From Deltaproteobacteria bacterium (GTDB lineage Bacteria > Desulfobacterota > Syntrophobacteria > BM002): DNA of 53,111 nt. Where the stretch lies: assembly GCA_019309045.1 (NCBI GenBank), contig JAFDGZ010000013.1, positions 1 through 53,111 of the forward strand, in the 5' to 3' direction. A program made the translations under genes and the position numbers. Positions within the stretch are counted from its first letter, which is position 1. Each line of letters starts with the position of its first letter. Shown one piece after another: positions 1 to 10,745 of the stretch. The notes below the pieces were generated by a model that searched no databases, had not been told where the DNA came from, and worked only from the letters and a program-made list of their open reading frames with translations.

Positions 1-1622
1 CGCAGCAACTTGCCGGTCGGCGTCCTCGGCAGAGATTCGACGTATTCAATTGCTCGAGGCAGCTTGTAGATGGCAATGTGCTGCTTCAAGAACTCTTTGA
101 GCTCTTCAAAGAAGGCATCGCTTCCCTCGTGGCCTGGCTTGAGCACCACAAAGGCTTTGGTAATCTGACCCTTTTCCGGGTCCGGGATGCCCACTACGCC
201 AGCATCAGCTACTGCTGGATGCTTGCAGATGGCCTCTTCAACCTCTGCAGGCCCGATGCGGTAGCCAGAGCTCTTTATCATGTCGTCTTCGCGGGAGACG
301 AAGAAGATGTTGCCGTCTTCTCGCATGTAAACTGCGTCCCCCATCTGATTCCAGCCGTTCTTTACACCCTTGCGTTGTGAGTTGAGCAGACGCTCGTTGT
401 CCACATAGGGCTTCCAGTAGAGGCTGCCCGAGGGACCCTTGAGAATCATGCTGCCGATATCATTAGGTTTGCAGTCGTTCCAGTCGGCGTCGACCACCCG
501 CACCAGTACTCCAGGCAGGGCCTTGCCGATGGAATTGGGAACCGGCTCCGGGTTCATGGTGTTGGAAGTGACCAGATGGAGCATCTCAGTGCCGCCGAGA
601 CCTTCCCAGATGGGCTGGCCGGTCAACTTTTGCCAGGCCTCCAGGGTCTCGGCTCCCAGGGCGTCGCCTCCCGAAGTGTAGAGGCGCACAGAACTGGTAT
701 CGTAGTTCTTGAAGTCAGGAAATTTCATCAGAGCCCTGTACGCTGTGGGCAGGCCGGTGAGAATGGTAATCTTGTGCTTCTGGATAAGATCCAACATGTC
801 CGGAGGCGAGAATTTCGGAATGAGGGAAATGGCCGCGCCGCCCACGAACGGGATCAAAGCGAAGGTGCCGAAGCCGGCAGCAAATGAGACCGGGGCAGCT
901 CCGCCGAGCACGTCGCCGGGCTCCATCTTGTAGACATACTTGTTTACCATCTTGGCTTCGATAATGGCCGGCCGGACAAAATGGACACATCCTTTGGGCA
1001 TGCCGGTGGTTCCCGAGGTGTAGAGGATGACGCCGATGTCGCCGGCATCGAGCATGGTGGCTTCGAGTTCTGCAGAGCCGGCTTCGAGCATCTCTTCAAA
1101 GACCAGGTTGCCGGCAGACTTGACTTCGTCCGGACTGCCGCCGATGACAATGACCTTGGTGCCGTATTCGAAGTTCGGCTTGGCGTCTTCAACGGGTGCC
1201 ATGAGGGGCGCGTTGACGATGAAATACTTCATTTCGGCGTTGTTTGCCACAAAGGCAACTTCTTCGCCTGACCAGAGTGGTGAAGTGGGCACGGGAATGG
1301 CACCGATTTTCTTGATGGCGAAGATGGCCACGATGGCCTGGGGCGAGTTCACCAGTCTGATGCCGACTCTGTCTTGGGGTTCTACTCCCACTTCTTTGAG
1401 GGCATTGCCGAACTTGTTCACCTGCTGCTGCAGCTGGGCAAAGGTGATGGACTTGTCCATAAACTTGACGGCAACATTGTCACCCCTTCCTTCTCGTACA
1501 TGCCGATCGAGGAGAAAATCGGCAAGGTTCAGCTCAGTTGGAGTATCCGCAAACTCCTCCGGAACAATGTACTCAGGCCACATATCTTTTGGCGGTAGGT
1601 AGTTCTCTGGTATTTTGCCCAT
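1..1622 (-). CDS. AMP-forming acyl/aryl-CoA ligase, 3' end cut by window edge
   Basis: This is an ANL-superfamily enzyme that would activate a carboxylic acid with ATP and CoA, through an acyl-adenylate, in the cytoplasm. About 540 codons are present. The phosphate-binding loop YTSGTTGMPKGC is at residues 201-212, an acceptor motif GLGGTEM lies mid-protein, and the catalytic-lysine motif LPRTPTGKLL falls at the window edge, so only a few residues are missing. The start is ATG at 1622, with GGGAGG about 9 bases upstream. The N-terminus and overall pattern resemble benzoate- and 2-aminobenzoate-CoA ligases, but the exact substrate cannot be read from the sequence; a short- or medium-chain fatty acid is also possible. 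A CBS-ACT gene lies upstream on the same strand. Confidence 0.9.
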   Translation of the reverse strand, partial: MGKIPENYLPPKDMWPEYIVPEEFADTPTELNLADFLLDRHVREGRGDNVAVKFMDKSITFAQLQQQVNKFGNALKEVGVEPQDRVGIRLVNSPQAIVAIFAIKKIGAIPVPTSPLWSGEEVAFVANNAEMKYFIVNAPLMAPVEDAKPNFEYGTKVIVIGGSPDEVKSAGNLVFEEMLEAGSAELEATMLDAGDIGVILYTSGTTGMPKGCVHFVRPAIIEAKMVNKYVYKMEPGDVLGGAAPVSFAAGFGTFALIPFVGGAAISLIPKFSPPDMLDLIQKHKITILTGLPTAYRALMKFPDFKNYDTSSVRLYTSGGDALGAETLEAWQKLTGQPIWEGLGGTEMLHLVTSNTMNPEPVPNSIGKALPGVLVRVVDADWNDCKPNDIGSMILKGPSGSLYWKPYVDNERLLNSQRKGVKNGWNQMGDAVYMREDGNIFFVSREDDMIKSSGYRIGPAEVEEAICKHPAVADAGVVGIPDPEKGQITKAFVVLKPGHEGSDAFFEELKEFLKQHIAIYKLPRAIEYVESLPRTPTGKLL

Positions 1623-1667
1623 AACATAATCCTCCCTTGACACGCATGTCATTCATTTGCATTACCC

Positions 1668-1683
1668 AGCAAGCATGATACCC
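1668..1683 (-). promoter_or_regulatory. Possible sigma-54 promoter of the acyl-CoA ligase
   Basis: On the minus strand the sequence reads GGGTAT-N5-TTGCT. The -12 half is perfect. The -24 half keeps only the invariant GG, at the correct spacing from GC. It would start a short leader of about 34 bases carrying the ribosome binding site. The -24 match is weak, so this is tentative. Confidence 0.35.
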
Positions 1684-1932
1684 ACCCAGGCCAGCTCCTG
1701 TCTCTCAACTCTGCCTGAGACATTGGGGACCCGGGCAGCAACAGAACAGTCACCTCCTTTCAAGGGATTTTGGCTGGGTTCGATTGTCACACATCCTCAG
1801 CCGTGCTGGTTAATGAGACCCACAACAAAGCCGCTCCATTCTGGCGGGAGCAGCAGAATCCTATTAGTAAAACCTGTCATCTCAGCAGCGTTATGGTCGG
1901 AGTCGGCGTTTCCCTCCGTGGGCGGCACCTTT
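1684..1932. other. Non-coding gap between CBS-ACT gene and CoA ligase
   Basis: The whole gap runs from 1623 to 1932. Besides the ligase ribosome binding site and a weak sigma-54-like element, I see no convincing reading frame, hairpin-plus-T-tract terminator or repeat here. Confidence 0.5.
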
Positions 1933-2538
1933 CTAAGGAGTTGCCGACACCACCCTGTGTCCCTCGGCCTCCAGGGCCTCCTTGAGTCGGTCGATATCAC
2001 ATTTCTGCAAACGAAACGAGTAGATTCTCTCAGTGGGCTCCTCGCGGAGAATACCCACACTGATGATTTCGCCGTCGTGCTCTCTTATTATGCGAGAGAC
2101 TTCCTGAAATTCCACCCGGCAGTCCGTTACCAACACATCGATGCGCGAGCTCGAGCGCAATACTCCCATGATGTCTATGAACGCCCTGAGTATATCCACT
2201 ACAGTGAGGACGCCAACGAGTTTGCCGTCCTCCAGCACAGGCATGCCGCCGATCTTGTGTTCAGTGATGAGAAGTGCCGCCTTTTCGAGGACTTCAGAGG
2301 CTGATACAGTAATGGGGTTGGAAATCATTACATCGCCAATACTCAATTCTTCGATCATGGAGGGTATGAGGACTCCCCGGAGATCTCCGTCAGTCACCCA
2401 GCCAACCAGAGTGTCCTCCCTGTTCACCACTGGCAGGTGTCTGACCGAGTGAGTCTTCATGAGGGTGATCGCCTCCTGAATCGAAGCTTCCGGAGAAATG
2501 GTGACGGGATTTCTTGACATCCGTCTTGATACCAGCAT
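1933..2538 (-). CDS. CBS-pair and ACT-domain protein (AcuB-like)
   Basis: A 201-residue cytoplasmic protein with two CBS motifs, roughly residues 5-60 (MSRNPVTI...) and 70-125 (VMISNPITV...). These are followed by a C-terminal ACT-like segment, roughly 135-195. CBS pairs usually bind adenine nucleotides and ACT domains small ligands such as amino acids, so a sensory role is expected. The architecture matches AcuB-like proteins. It lies just upstream of an acyl-CoA ligase on the same strand, and acu genes in Bacillus are linked to acyl-CoA synthetase control. A link to the neighbouring ligase is therefore plausible but inferred. The start is ATG at 2538, preceded by GAGG at a suitable distance. 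Confidence 0.85.
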   Translation of the reverse strand: MLVSRRMSRNPVTISPEASIQEAITLMKTHSVRHLPVVNREDTLVGWVTDGDLRGVLIPSMIEELSIGDVMISNPITVSASEVLEKAALLITEHKIGGMPVLEDGKLVGVLTVVDILRAFIDIMGVLRSSSRIDVLVTDCRVEFQEVSRIIREHDGEIISVGILREEPTERIYSFRLQKCDIDRLKEALEAEGHRVVSATP

Positions 2539-2936
2539 GAATCAATACCTCATAATACTTTAAGCAGGCGAACAAGGAATACGACAGACTCGACGTCTGT
2601 GACCGAGTCCGGCACACCTGTCCAAAATAGCTACATTTGCCGGTCTAGAGAGTCAACACAGATACCCATAGAGACAGTGCCTGAAGTGCCAATCCGTAAC
2701 ACCCTTTTCTATGGCAAAATGTCCACATCATCTGCGAGTCGACTCACTCATGTGGAATAGAAGATAAAAGTCCGAAAACTCGGCAGGTAGGATATGGAAC
2801 ACCGTTGAATCGGTCGTTCAACTCTGCTGTGATTCCATGGACCTCCGTCGTAATTGTGAGCTGACTATAGGATATTGGTGCCGAAAATGCAAGGGAAAAA
2901 GGCTTGCCGGGGAAGTTGGCGGGCTGCAGCCGTATC

Positions 2937-2964
2937 TTGACATTTCCCTTGCAGTTGCTATACT
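2937..2964 (+). promoter_or_regulatory. Sigma-70 promoter of pyrG
   Basis: TTGACA (2937-2942) and TATACT (2959-2964) are separated by 16 bases, close to consensus. Transcription would begin near 2971, about 60 bases before the pyrG start and immediately ahead of a GC-rich hairpin. Confidence 0.8.
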
Positions 2965-2978
2965 GAAAATCAATTTGA

Positions 2979-4697
<1,719 letters not shown>

Positions 4698-4735
4698 AAA
4701 TGCAGGCCCTGACAATTGACCCCAAGAGACGGTAG

Positions 4736-5560
4736 ATGCACACCATACAGCTCCCCCAGTGTTCTCTAGGCGGTGGTGATCTGTTTTTCATTGCCGGGCC
4801 GTGCGTCATCGAGAGCGCCGCTGCCACCCTGACCGCTGCCGCCACTGTAAAGAAGGTGGCCGACGAGTATGGGCTGCCAGCAATATTCAAGAGTTCTTAC
4901 GATAAGGCCAACCGCACTTCCCACACCTCCTATCGAGGACCTGGTCTGCAGGAAGGTTTGCAGGTGCTGCAGGAGGTTCGGCAGCAGTATGGCCTGCCAG
5001 TGACTGCAGATGTCCACGGCGTAGAGGAGGTGGCAGCGGCAGCTGAAGTGCTCGACATTATCCAGATTCCTGCCTTTCTCTGTCGGCAGACGGATCTGCT
5101 GCTGGAGGCGGCAGCAACAGGCAAGCCTGTCAACGTCAAGAAGGGCCAATTTCTTTCTGCCACAGACATGGCCCATGTGGCTGCCAAGATACAGGCGCGG
5201 GGCAATCAGCAGATTATCCTTACAGAACGGGGAACCACCTTCGGCTACCACAATCTGGTAGTCGACATGCGTTCCCTGCAAATTATGCGGCAATACGGCC
5301 TGGTTGTCTTCGATGCCACCCACAGTGTCCAGCTTCCCGGCGGCGCCGGGCAGTGCTCCTCAGGTGAGCGCGGTTTTGTCGGCACCCTGGCGCGAGCTGC
5401 GGTTGCCGCCGGAGTGGACGGCATCTTCCTGGAAATTCATGAGAATCCTGATTGTGCACTCTGTGATGGCCCCAACTCCATTGGCTTCGACGAACTGGAG
5501 CGCCTTCTGGGTGTGTTGTTGAAGATTCATCGGGCAGTAAAGTGGCAGGATAGTCCATGA
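4736..5560 (+). CDS. kdsA: 3-deoxy-8-phosphooctulonate synthase
   Basis: Condenses arabinose-5-phosphate with phosphoenolpyruvate to give Kdo-8-phosphate, the first committed step of the inner-core LPS sugar Kdo. The 274-residue TIM-barrel protein carries the family signatures FFIAGPCVIES near the N-terminus, FKSSYDKANRTS, the NVKKGQF segment and FDATHSVQLPGG. The stop overlaps the kdsC start by 4 bases (ATGA), indicating translational coupling. An arabinose-5-phosphate isomerase gene (kdsD), often found nearby, is not in this window. Confidence 0.97.
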   Translation: MHTIQLPQCSLGGGDLFFIAGPCVIESAAATLTAAATVKKVADEYGLPAIFKSSYDKANRTSHTSYRGPGLQEGLQVLQEVRQQYGLPVTADVHGVEEVAAAAEVLDIIQIPAFLCRQTDLLLEAAATGKPVNVKKGQFLSATDMAHVAAKIQARGNQQIILTERGTTFGYHNLVVDMRSLQIMRQYGLVVFDATHSVQLPGGAGQCSSGERGFVGTLARAAVAAGVDGIFLEIHENPDCALCDGPNSIGFDELERLLGVLLKIHRAVKWQDSP

Positions 5561-6111
5561 AGTACCTGGTAGGTGAGCAGGAGGTGGCAGCAAGAGCAGC
5601 CAGAGTGAGGCTGCTGTTGCTCGATGTGGACGGGGTGCTCACAGATGGCACTCTTTTCATCCACCACGACGGTCGGGAGAGCAAGATGTTTCACGCCCAT
5701 GACGGCCTGGCCATCAGGCTGCTGCAGGAGGGCGGCATCGAAGTGGGCATTCTCAGCGGCAGACGCTCTGAGGTGGTGGCCAGCAGGGCAGAGGAATTGG
5801 GAATTCGCCTGGTGGCCCAGGGCACCCTCTACAAGACTGCCGCCTATGAGGAGATGCTCCAGCGGTGCGGACTGCTCGAGGCAGAGGTGGCCTATGTGGG
5901 AGATGACCTGGTGGACGTGCCCGTACTGAAAAGGGTGGGACTGGCCGTGGCAGTGGCCAACGCCGCCCCCGAAGTAATCTCGTGCTGTCATCTGCTGACG
6001 AGCCGCCCTGGTGGCCGGGGCGCGGTGCGTCAAGTGGCGGAACTTCTCCTCAGGGCCCAGGATCTCTGGCAGCGCGTCACAGCTCCCTTCCTTGGGCAAA
6101 GTCCTGGCTAG
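5557..6111 (+). CDS. kdsC: Kdo-8-phosphate phosphatase
   Basis: A HAD-superfamily phosphatase that releases Kdo from Kdo-8-phosphate. The 184 residues fit the compact KrsC/KdsC type without a cap domain. Motif I is LLLLDVDGVLTDG, with the nucleophilic aspartate and second aspartate. Motif II is GILSGR, and the motif IV aspartates are in YVGDDLVDVPVL. It is translationally coupled to kdsA. A 350-base gap with its own promoter separates it from the LPS transport genes, whereas in E. coli kdsC sits directly before lptC. Confidence 0.95.
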   Translation: MKYLVGEQEVAARAARVRLLLLDVDGVLTDGTLFIHHDGRESKMFHAHDGLAIRLLQEGGIEVGILSGRRSEVVASRAEELGIRLVAQGTLYKTAAYEEMLQRCGLLEAEVAYVGDDLVDVPVLKRVGLAVAVANAAPEVISCCHLLTSRPGGRGAVRQVAELLLRAQDLWQRVTAPFLGQSPG

Positions 6112-6462
6112 ACATACGAATCGAGGCCTGCCGTTGCAGCGAGCGGCGGTTCTGCACAGGGTCAGCTGGTTGGCTTGCTGGCCTGGCGGTGCAGGTGCGC
6201 TCCGGGGTGATTGCTGCTGGCTGCAGCAGTGAAGCAGCAAGGCTCCGGCGCCGCCGTGAACTAGACAGGCAGCAGAATAAAAGTGAACTTGGTGGTCAAC
6301 CTTATGAAATTGTTCTCCTATTGAGCTATTTGTCGAAGAAATCGGACTTTACAGGCTCCCAACAGCATGATATATGAAAAATATCTCCCGTTGAGCGAGA
6401 GACATGTGCATGAAAGTTGCATAAACTGGGAGACATCCTCTTGGTGAGAGTGGGTTGATTGC
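6112..6462. other. Intergenic region between kdsC and lptC
   Basis: About 350 bases. The left two thirds hold only GC-rich sequence with GCTGC-type short repeats and no family-like reading frame. The right third is AT-rich and carries the lptC promoter described separately. No kdsD gene or RNA gene is seen. Confidence 0.55.
6348..6376 (+). promoter_or_regulatory. Sigma-70 promoter for the lptC-rpoN operon
   Basis: TTTACA (6348-6353) and TATATG (6371-6376) are spaced by 17 bases in an AT-rich patch. This would give a leader of about 80 bases before lptC. Confidence 0.65.
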
Positions 6463-7056
6463 ATGCAGCAGCAAAAGTGGCGGCAACTGCGCAGCTTCCG
6501 GTGGTTTATTGGACTTGCCATGATCCTTGTGGCTGGGGTGGTAGTTGTGACAATGGAGTCAGGCACCGGCAAAAGCCCCGAGGATCTGCTTGCCGCGAAC
6601 CCCGCCCCGGACGACAAGGCGAATGTGACCCTCGATCAGCTAGACTTTTCCGATGTGAGCGAAGGAAAAGCCAGTTGGACCCTGAAGGCCTCCCAGGCTC
6701 GCTACTACAAGGAGCAGCAAGTGACGGCCTTCACCAACGTGCAGGCGGTCTTCTACATGAAGGACGGCAGCAGGGTGGAATTGCGGGGTGATGAAGGAAC
6801 CCTGCACAATGACACCAGGGATGTGGAAATAAAGGGCGAAGTGAGAGTAAAGGTTGGCGACCAGTATCGTCTGACCACGGAGCGGCTTTTTTATTCCAAC
6901 AAGGAGCGCTCTATTACCACTCCTGATCCAGTAGTCATAGAGGGACAGGGAATTTTCGTCAGAGGCAGGGGCATGATATTGGCTCTCGACAGCCACAGCC
7001 TCAGGATAATGAACCAGGTCGAGGCCCGCATGCAGGCTCCATCGCTGACTCTGTAA
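6463..7056 (+). CDS. lptC: LPS export protein LptC
   Basis: A 197-residue inner-membrane protein with one N-terminal transmembrane segment (about residues 13-31, FRWFIGLAMILVAGVVVV) and a periplasmic beta-jellyroll. LptC passes LPS from the LptBFG transporter to LptA. The sequence from about residue 54 shows the alternating pattern of the LptC/OstA fold (GKASWTLKASQARYY ... ELRGDEGTLHN). Its place directly before lptA and lptB supports the call. Sequence conservation in this family is low, so context carries weight. Confidence 0.88.
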   Translation: MQQQKWRQLRSFRWFIGLAMILVAGVVVVTMESGTGKSPEDLLAANPAPDDKANVTLDQLDFSDVSEGKASWTLKASQARYYKEQQVTAFTNVQAVFYMKDGSRVELRGDEGTLHNDTRDVEIKGEVRVKVGDQYRLTTERLFYSNKERSITTPDPVVIEGQGIFVRGRGMILALDSHSLRIMNQVEARMQAPSLTL

Positions 7057-7095
7057 AGTTACTGGCCGAGAGGACGTCTCGCCGGGGGAGCAAAT

Positions 7096-7710
7096 GTGGA
7101 GGTGAGCACCGCAGGGAAGAGAAATTGCTGCCGCCTCGTTTTGGCCCTGGTGCTCACAGGACTTTCCCTGAGTGGCGTGCTTGCCGGCTCCGGCAGTACT
7201 GCTCTTGCCAAGGCCGCAGCCCGAGAGCAGAGCACGATCCACATTACCAGTGACCACCTGGAGGCCCGGCAGAAAGAGCAGCAGGTGATCTTTTCGGGTA
7301 ATGTGGTTGCCAGTGAGAAAGATTTGACAATCCAGGGTGACCGGCTGACAATCTACTATGAAGCGCCCGAGACAGCAAAAGGCAAGCAAGCGCTCGTTGG
7401 CCAGGTTGAGCGGATCGTGGTGCAGGGCAATGTAAGGATCTCTCAGGGAAACCGTGTTGCCACGGGCGAACAGGCAGTTTATTATCATAGCGGCAACAAG
7501 ATCGTCCTGACCGGGGAGCCGCGCTTGCAGCAGGACAAGGATTTCGTTCAGGGAGAACGCATTACCCTTTTCCTCGACAGTAAAAGAACCGTTGTGGAAG
7601 GAGGAGAGAACAAACCTGTTGAAGCAACAATACATAGACTCCTCAAGAGCGGCACTTTCGGTAGCAGCCCAGGCGGCAAAAAGAGCCGCAGCCGCGACAA
7701 TGAAGGATAG
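7096..7710 (+). CDS. lptA: Periplasmic LPS transport protein LptA
   Basis: A 204-residue protein with an N-terminal signal peptide (hydrophobic LVLALVLTGLSLSGVLAG, cleavage probably near ALA-KA) and an OstA-like repeat domain (ITSDHLEARQKEQQVIFSGNV ... VRISQGNRVATGEQAVYY). LptA forms the periplasmic bridge carrying LPS to the outer membrane. The start is GTG at 7096, because the nearby ATG at 7094 runs into a stop; GGGGGAG lies just upstream. The end overlaps lptB by 11 bases. The C-terminus is a basic tail (KKSRSRDNEG). Confidence 0.92.
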   Translation: MEVSTAGKRNCCRLVLALVLTGLSLSGVLAGSGSTALAKAAAREQSTIHITSDHLEARQKEQQVIFSGNVVASEKDLTIQGDRLTIYYEAPETAKGKQALVGQVERIVVQGNVRISQGNRVATGEQAVYYHSGNKIVLTGEPRLQQDKDFVQGERITLFLDSKRTVVEGGENKPVEATIHRLLKSGTFGSSPGGKKSRSRDNEG

Positions 7711-8425
7711 CCTGGTGGCCCAGGACCTGGTGAAGAGTTTTCACCGCCGCCGGGTGGTAAACGGGATCAACCTGACGGTGCAGCAGGGTGAAATTGTCGG
7801 GCTGCTCGGACCGAATGGTGCCGGCAAGACCACCACTTTCTACATGATGGTGGGCCTGATTGCACCTGACAGCGGCAAGGTGCTGCTCAATGGTCAGGAG
7901 ATAACCAGACAACCAATGTACCTCAGGGCGCGGTGGGGTGTCACCTACCTGCCGCAGGAGCCGTCGATATTCCGCAAACTCACGGTTCGAGACAACCTAA
8001 TGGCCATTCTGGAGACCATGAACCTTACAAGGCAGGAGAGAAACCAGAGGCTGGAACAACTGCTCGATGAGTTGAATGTGGCGCATCTTGCTCGCAATCG
8101 AGGCGATTCCCTCTCCGGAGGTGAACGGCGGCGGGTGGAAATTACCCGGGCTCTGGTGACCTGCCCGACCTTTTTGCTCATGGACGAACCTTTTGCTGGC
8201 ATTGATCCGCTGTCAGTGGTAGACCTGCAGAAAGTCATTTCTCGGCTGAAAGACAAGAGCATTGGCTTGCTCATATCGGATCATAATGTGAGGGAGACCT
8301 TGAAGGTGTGTGATCGGGCCTACATCCTGCATCAGGGAACGATTCTGGAGGAAGGTGATGCAGAACAGATAGCCTCGAGCCCGGTTGCCCGACGTTTCTA
8401 TCTGGGTGACGAATTCAGTCTATAG
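7700..8425 (+). CDS. lptB: LPS export ABC transporter ATP-binding protein
   Basis: The ATPase that powers LPS extraction from the inner membrane with LptF and LptG, which are not in this window. The 241 residues carry Walker A GPNGAGKTTT (about 38-47), the Q-loop in YLPQEPSIF, the signature LSGGERRR, Walker B FLLMDEPFAGIDP and the switch histidine in ISDHNV. The ATG at 7700 is inside the lptA end, which suggests coupling; an upstream in-frame extension lacks family similarity. rpoN follows after 14 bases. Confidence 0.97.
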   Translation: MKDSLVAQDLVKSFHRRRVVNGINLTVQQGEIVGLLGPNGAGKTTTFYMMVGLIAPDSGKVLLNGQEITRQPMYLRARWGVTYLPQEPSIFRKLTVRDNLMAILETMNLTRQERNQRLEQLLDELNVAHLARNRGDSLSGGERRRVEITRALVTCPTFLLMDEPFAGIDPLSVVDLQKVISRLKDKSIGLLISDHNVRETLKVCDRAYILHQGTILEEGDAEQIASSPVARRFYLGDEFSL

Positions 8426-8439
8426 AGAACTTTGGAGCC

Positions 8440-9912
8440 ATGGCAATCGAACTGAGACAGCAGCTCAAACTGGCACAGCAATTGATCATGACGCCGCAAT
8501 TGCAGCAGGCCATCAAGCTTCTGCAACTGTCACGCCTGGAACTGTTGGAGACCATCACCGAAGAACTCGAGAGCAATCCACTTCTAGAAGAGGTGCAGGA
8601 GGGACCGCCCGAGCAGGAAAGTGCCGCCTATGAAAGCAAGCAGGCCAAGAAGGATGAGCCCGTCTCAGAGGTCACTATTGAAGAGAAGCCCAGGGAGGAT
8701 TTCGACTGGGAGGCCTATCTGGGGGAATACAGCACCAGCCCCCGCACCTCGAGAGAATACGAGTACGCCCCAGAATTGCCGGCGCTCGAGAGCCGTCTCA
8801 CCAAGAAGCCCTCATTGGATGCGCACCTTCGCTGGCAGCTCCATCTTTCCCGCCTGAATGATGAACAGAAAGAGGTGGGAGACCTCATTATCGGCAACCT
8901 GGACAGGGACGGCTATCTCAAGGCTGAAGTGGAAGAGATTGCTGCCATGTGCGGCAGCAGCGTGCCCTTTGTGGAGGAGGTCCTGCAGTTCATCCAGCAG
9001 GAGTTCGACCCTCCGGGTGTGGCAGCCAGAGATCTGCAAGAGTGTCTACTTATCCAGGCCAATAATTTGCAGCTTGAAGATGACCTGGTGGTTACCATCA
9101 TCAAGGAGCACCTGCGGAATCTGGAGTGCAAGAACTACCAGGCCATTGTCAAGGCCACGGGCCGGAGTCCCGAAGAGATTCAAGCGGCCATCGAGATCAT
9201 CACCCAGCTGGAACCCAAGCCGGGTCAGGCATTCAACGAGGAAGAGATCCAGTACATCAGCCCTGACATCTATGTCTTCAAGGTGGACGACGACTTTGTC
9301 ATTGTCCTGAACGAAGACGGCTTGCCCAAGCTGAGGGTCAACCCCTTTTATCGCGACGCTTTGAGCAAGGACGGCATGGTCTCCGAGACAACCAGGGACT
9401 ATATTCAGAATAAACTGCGCTCGGCAGCCTGGCTGATAAAAAGTATTCATCAGAGGCAGCGCACCATCTACCGGGTGGCAGAGAGCCTGGTGAAGTTCCA
9501 GCGAGAGTTTTTCGAGAAAGGCATTGCCCACCTCAAGCCACTGGTGCTGCGCGATGTGGCTGAAGATCTCGAAATGCACGAGTCCACCATAAGTCGAGTA
9601 ACCACCAACAAATACATGCATACCCCCCAGGGGGTGTTCGAACTCAAGTACTTTTTCAATTCTTCCATAAGCAGTCTCACGGGCGGCTCCGTGGCCTCTG
9701 AAAGCGTCAAAGAGCGCATAAGACAGATTGTCCAGAACGAGGATCCACGCAAGCCTTACAGTGACAAGGCCATAGTGGAAATATTGCGGCGGGAAAACAT
9801 TGATATTGCCCGCCGAACCGTGGCCAAGTACCGTGAATTGCTTGGTATTTTACCGTCAAATCTCCGCAAGCAGCCGGTGTGGGGGCCGAGCAAGCGCAAG
9901 AAACGTACTTGA
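8440..9912 (+). CDS. rpoN: RNA polymerase sigma-54 factor
   Basis: Directs RNA polymerase to -24/-12 promoters and needs AAA+ activators. The 490 residues start with the glutamine-rich region I (LRQQLKLAQQLIMTPQLQQAI), followed by an acidic linker (about 60-100), the core-binding domain and the DNA-binding region. The RpoN box ARRTVAKYRELLGI is near residue 470. Placement after lptB and before hpf is the common proteobacterial order. The same window has two near-consensus sigma-54 promoters (before glnA and amtB) and a NifA-like activator, so its targets here can be named with some confidence. Confidence 0.98.
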   Translation: MAIELRQQLKLAQQLIMTPQLQQAIKLLQLSRLELLETITEELESNPLLEEVQEGPPEQESAAYESKQAKKDEPVSEVTIEEKPREDFDWEAYLGEYSTSPRTSREYEYAPELPALESRLTKKPSLDAHLRWQLHLSRLNDEQKEVGDLIIGNLDRDGYLKAEVEEIAAMCGSSVPFVEEVLQFIQQEFDPPGVAARDLQECLLIQANNLQLEDDLVVTIIKEHLRNLECKNYQAIVKATGRSPEEIQAAIEIITQLEPKPGQAFNEEEIQYISPDIYVFKVDDDFVIVLNEDGLPKLRVNPFYRDALSKDGMVSETTRDYIQNKLRSAAWLIKSIHQRQRTIYRVAESLVKFQREFFEKGIAHLKPLVLRDVAEDLEMHESTISRVTTNKYMHTPQGVFELKYFFNSSISSLTGGSVASESVKERIRQIVQNEDPRKPYSDKAIVEILRRENIDIARRTVAKYRELLGILPSNLRKQPVWGPSKRKKRT

Positions 9913-10016
9913 GTGGTCTGAAGAGTGCCCGACAATGGGCGGCGTCTTGTTTCAGACAACTCTGCCGGGAACGGCAGCCAATCACTATGAGGTGGTAGAT
10001 TAGCGGGAGGGAGCAG

Positions 10017-10559
10017 ATGCAGGTTTCAGTTACTTTCAGGAAGATTGATGCATCGGAGACACTCCGTAACTATGCTGAAGAGAAGCTTTACCGCATTAAA
10101 AAATACGTCGAAGATCCCATAGAGGCGCATGTGGTTCTTTCGGTGGAAAAGTTTCGCCATGTTGCTGAGGTAACGATCAATGCCAACGGTATCAGGATAA
10201 AGGGCGCCCAGCAAACCGAGGATATGTATTCCGCTATAGACATGGCTGTTGACAAGCTGGAGTCACAGATCAAGAAATACAGGGAGAGGCTCAAACAGCA
10301 CAAGGGAGACGGTGGGGCCAGATCCCAGGTATTTACTCTGACCGCCGGTGGAGAGGAGGGATTCGAAGAGGACCAGGGTCCACAGATCATCAAGACCGAA
10401 CAGGTGTATGCCAAACCAATGGACCTGGACGAGGCTGTCATGCAGATGGAACTGGCAGAGGGAGAATTTTTGGTCTTTACCAATAGCAGGACAAAGCATA
10501 TAAACGTTCTTTACCGCCGTAAAGACGGCAATTATGGTCTCATCGAACCGGTGGTGTAG
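10017..10559 (+). CDS. hpf: Ribosome hibernation promoting factor, long form
   Basis: Binds the 30S decoding region to inactivate ribosomes in slow growth. At 180 residues it is the long form. The N-terminal S30AE domain (about 1-105, MQVSVTFRKIDASETLRNYAEEKL) joins by a linker to a C-terminal dimerisation domain (about 125-180, KPMDLDEAVMQMELAEGEFLVFTNS ... VLYRRKDGNYGLIEP). The long form usually makes 100S dimers without a separate RMF. A strong GGGAGG ribosome binding site precedes the ATG. Confidence 0.95.
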   Translation: MQVSVTFRKIDASETLRNYAEEKLYRIKKYVEDPIEAHVVLSVEKFRHVAEVTINANGIRIKGAQQTEDMYSAIDMAVDKLESQIKKYRERLKQHKGDGGARSQVFTLTAGGEEGFEEDQGPQIIKTEQVYAKPMDLDEAVMQMELAEGEFLVFTNSRTKHINVLYRRKDGNYGLIEPVV

Positions 10560-10745
10560 AGCGTCTAGCAAGCGGTTCCGGGGTGCGACCCTTATCTGGC
10601 CGCTGCCAATGCTTAGAGTAGCTAGCAACCCGGGCAGGCATCAGGCAATGTGAGGGCGCTGGCTGGACAAGGCAAGAGTTGCTGTTGTGAATACGGTTGT
10701 GGTCTGGGACAATAGAATCCACAAATAGCGGGGTAGCTAGGCTCA

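Noticed and set aside
5982-6377. A 131-codon frame overlapping the end of kdsC and the following gap
   Set aside because: No family features, wrong frame through kdsC, and it runs through the lptC promoter.
9914-9929. Sigma-54-like element TGGTCT-N5-GTGC before hpf
   Set aside because: Only the invariant GG and GC match; such partial matches are expected by chance, unlike those before glnA and amtB.
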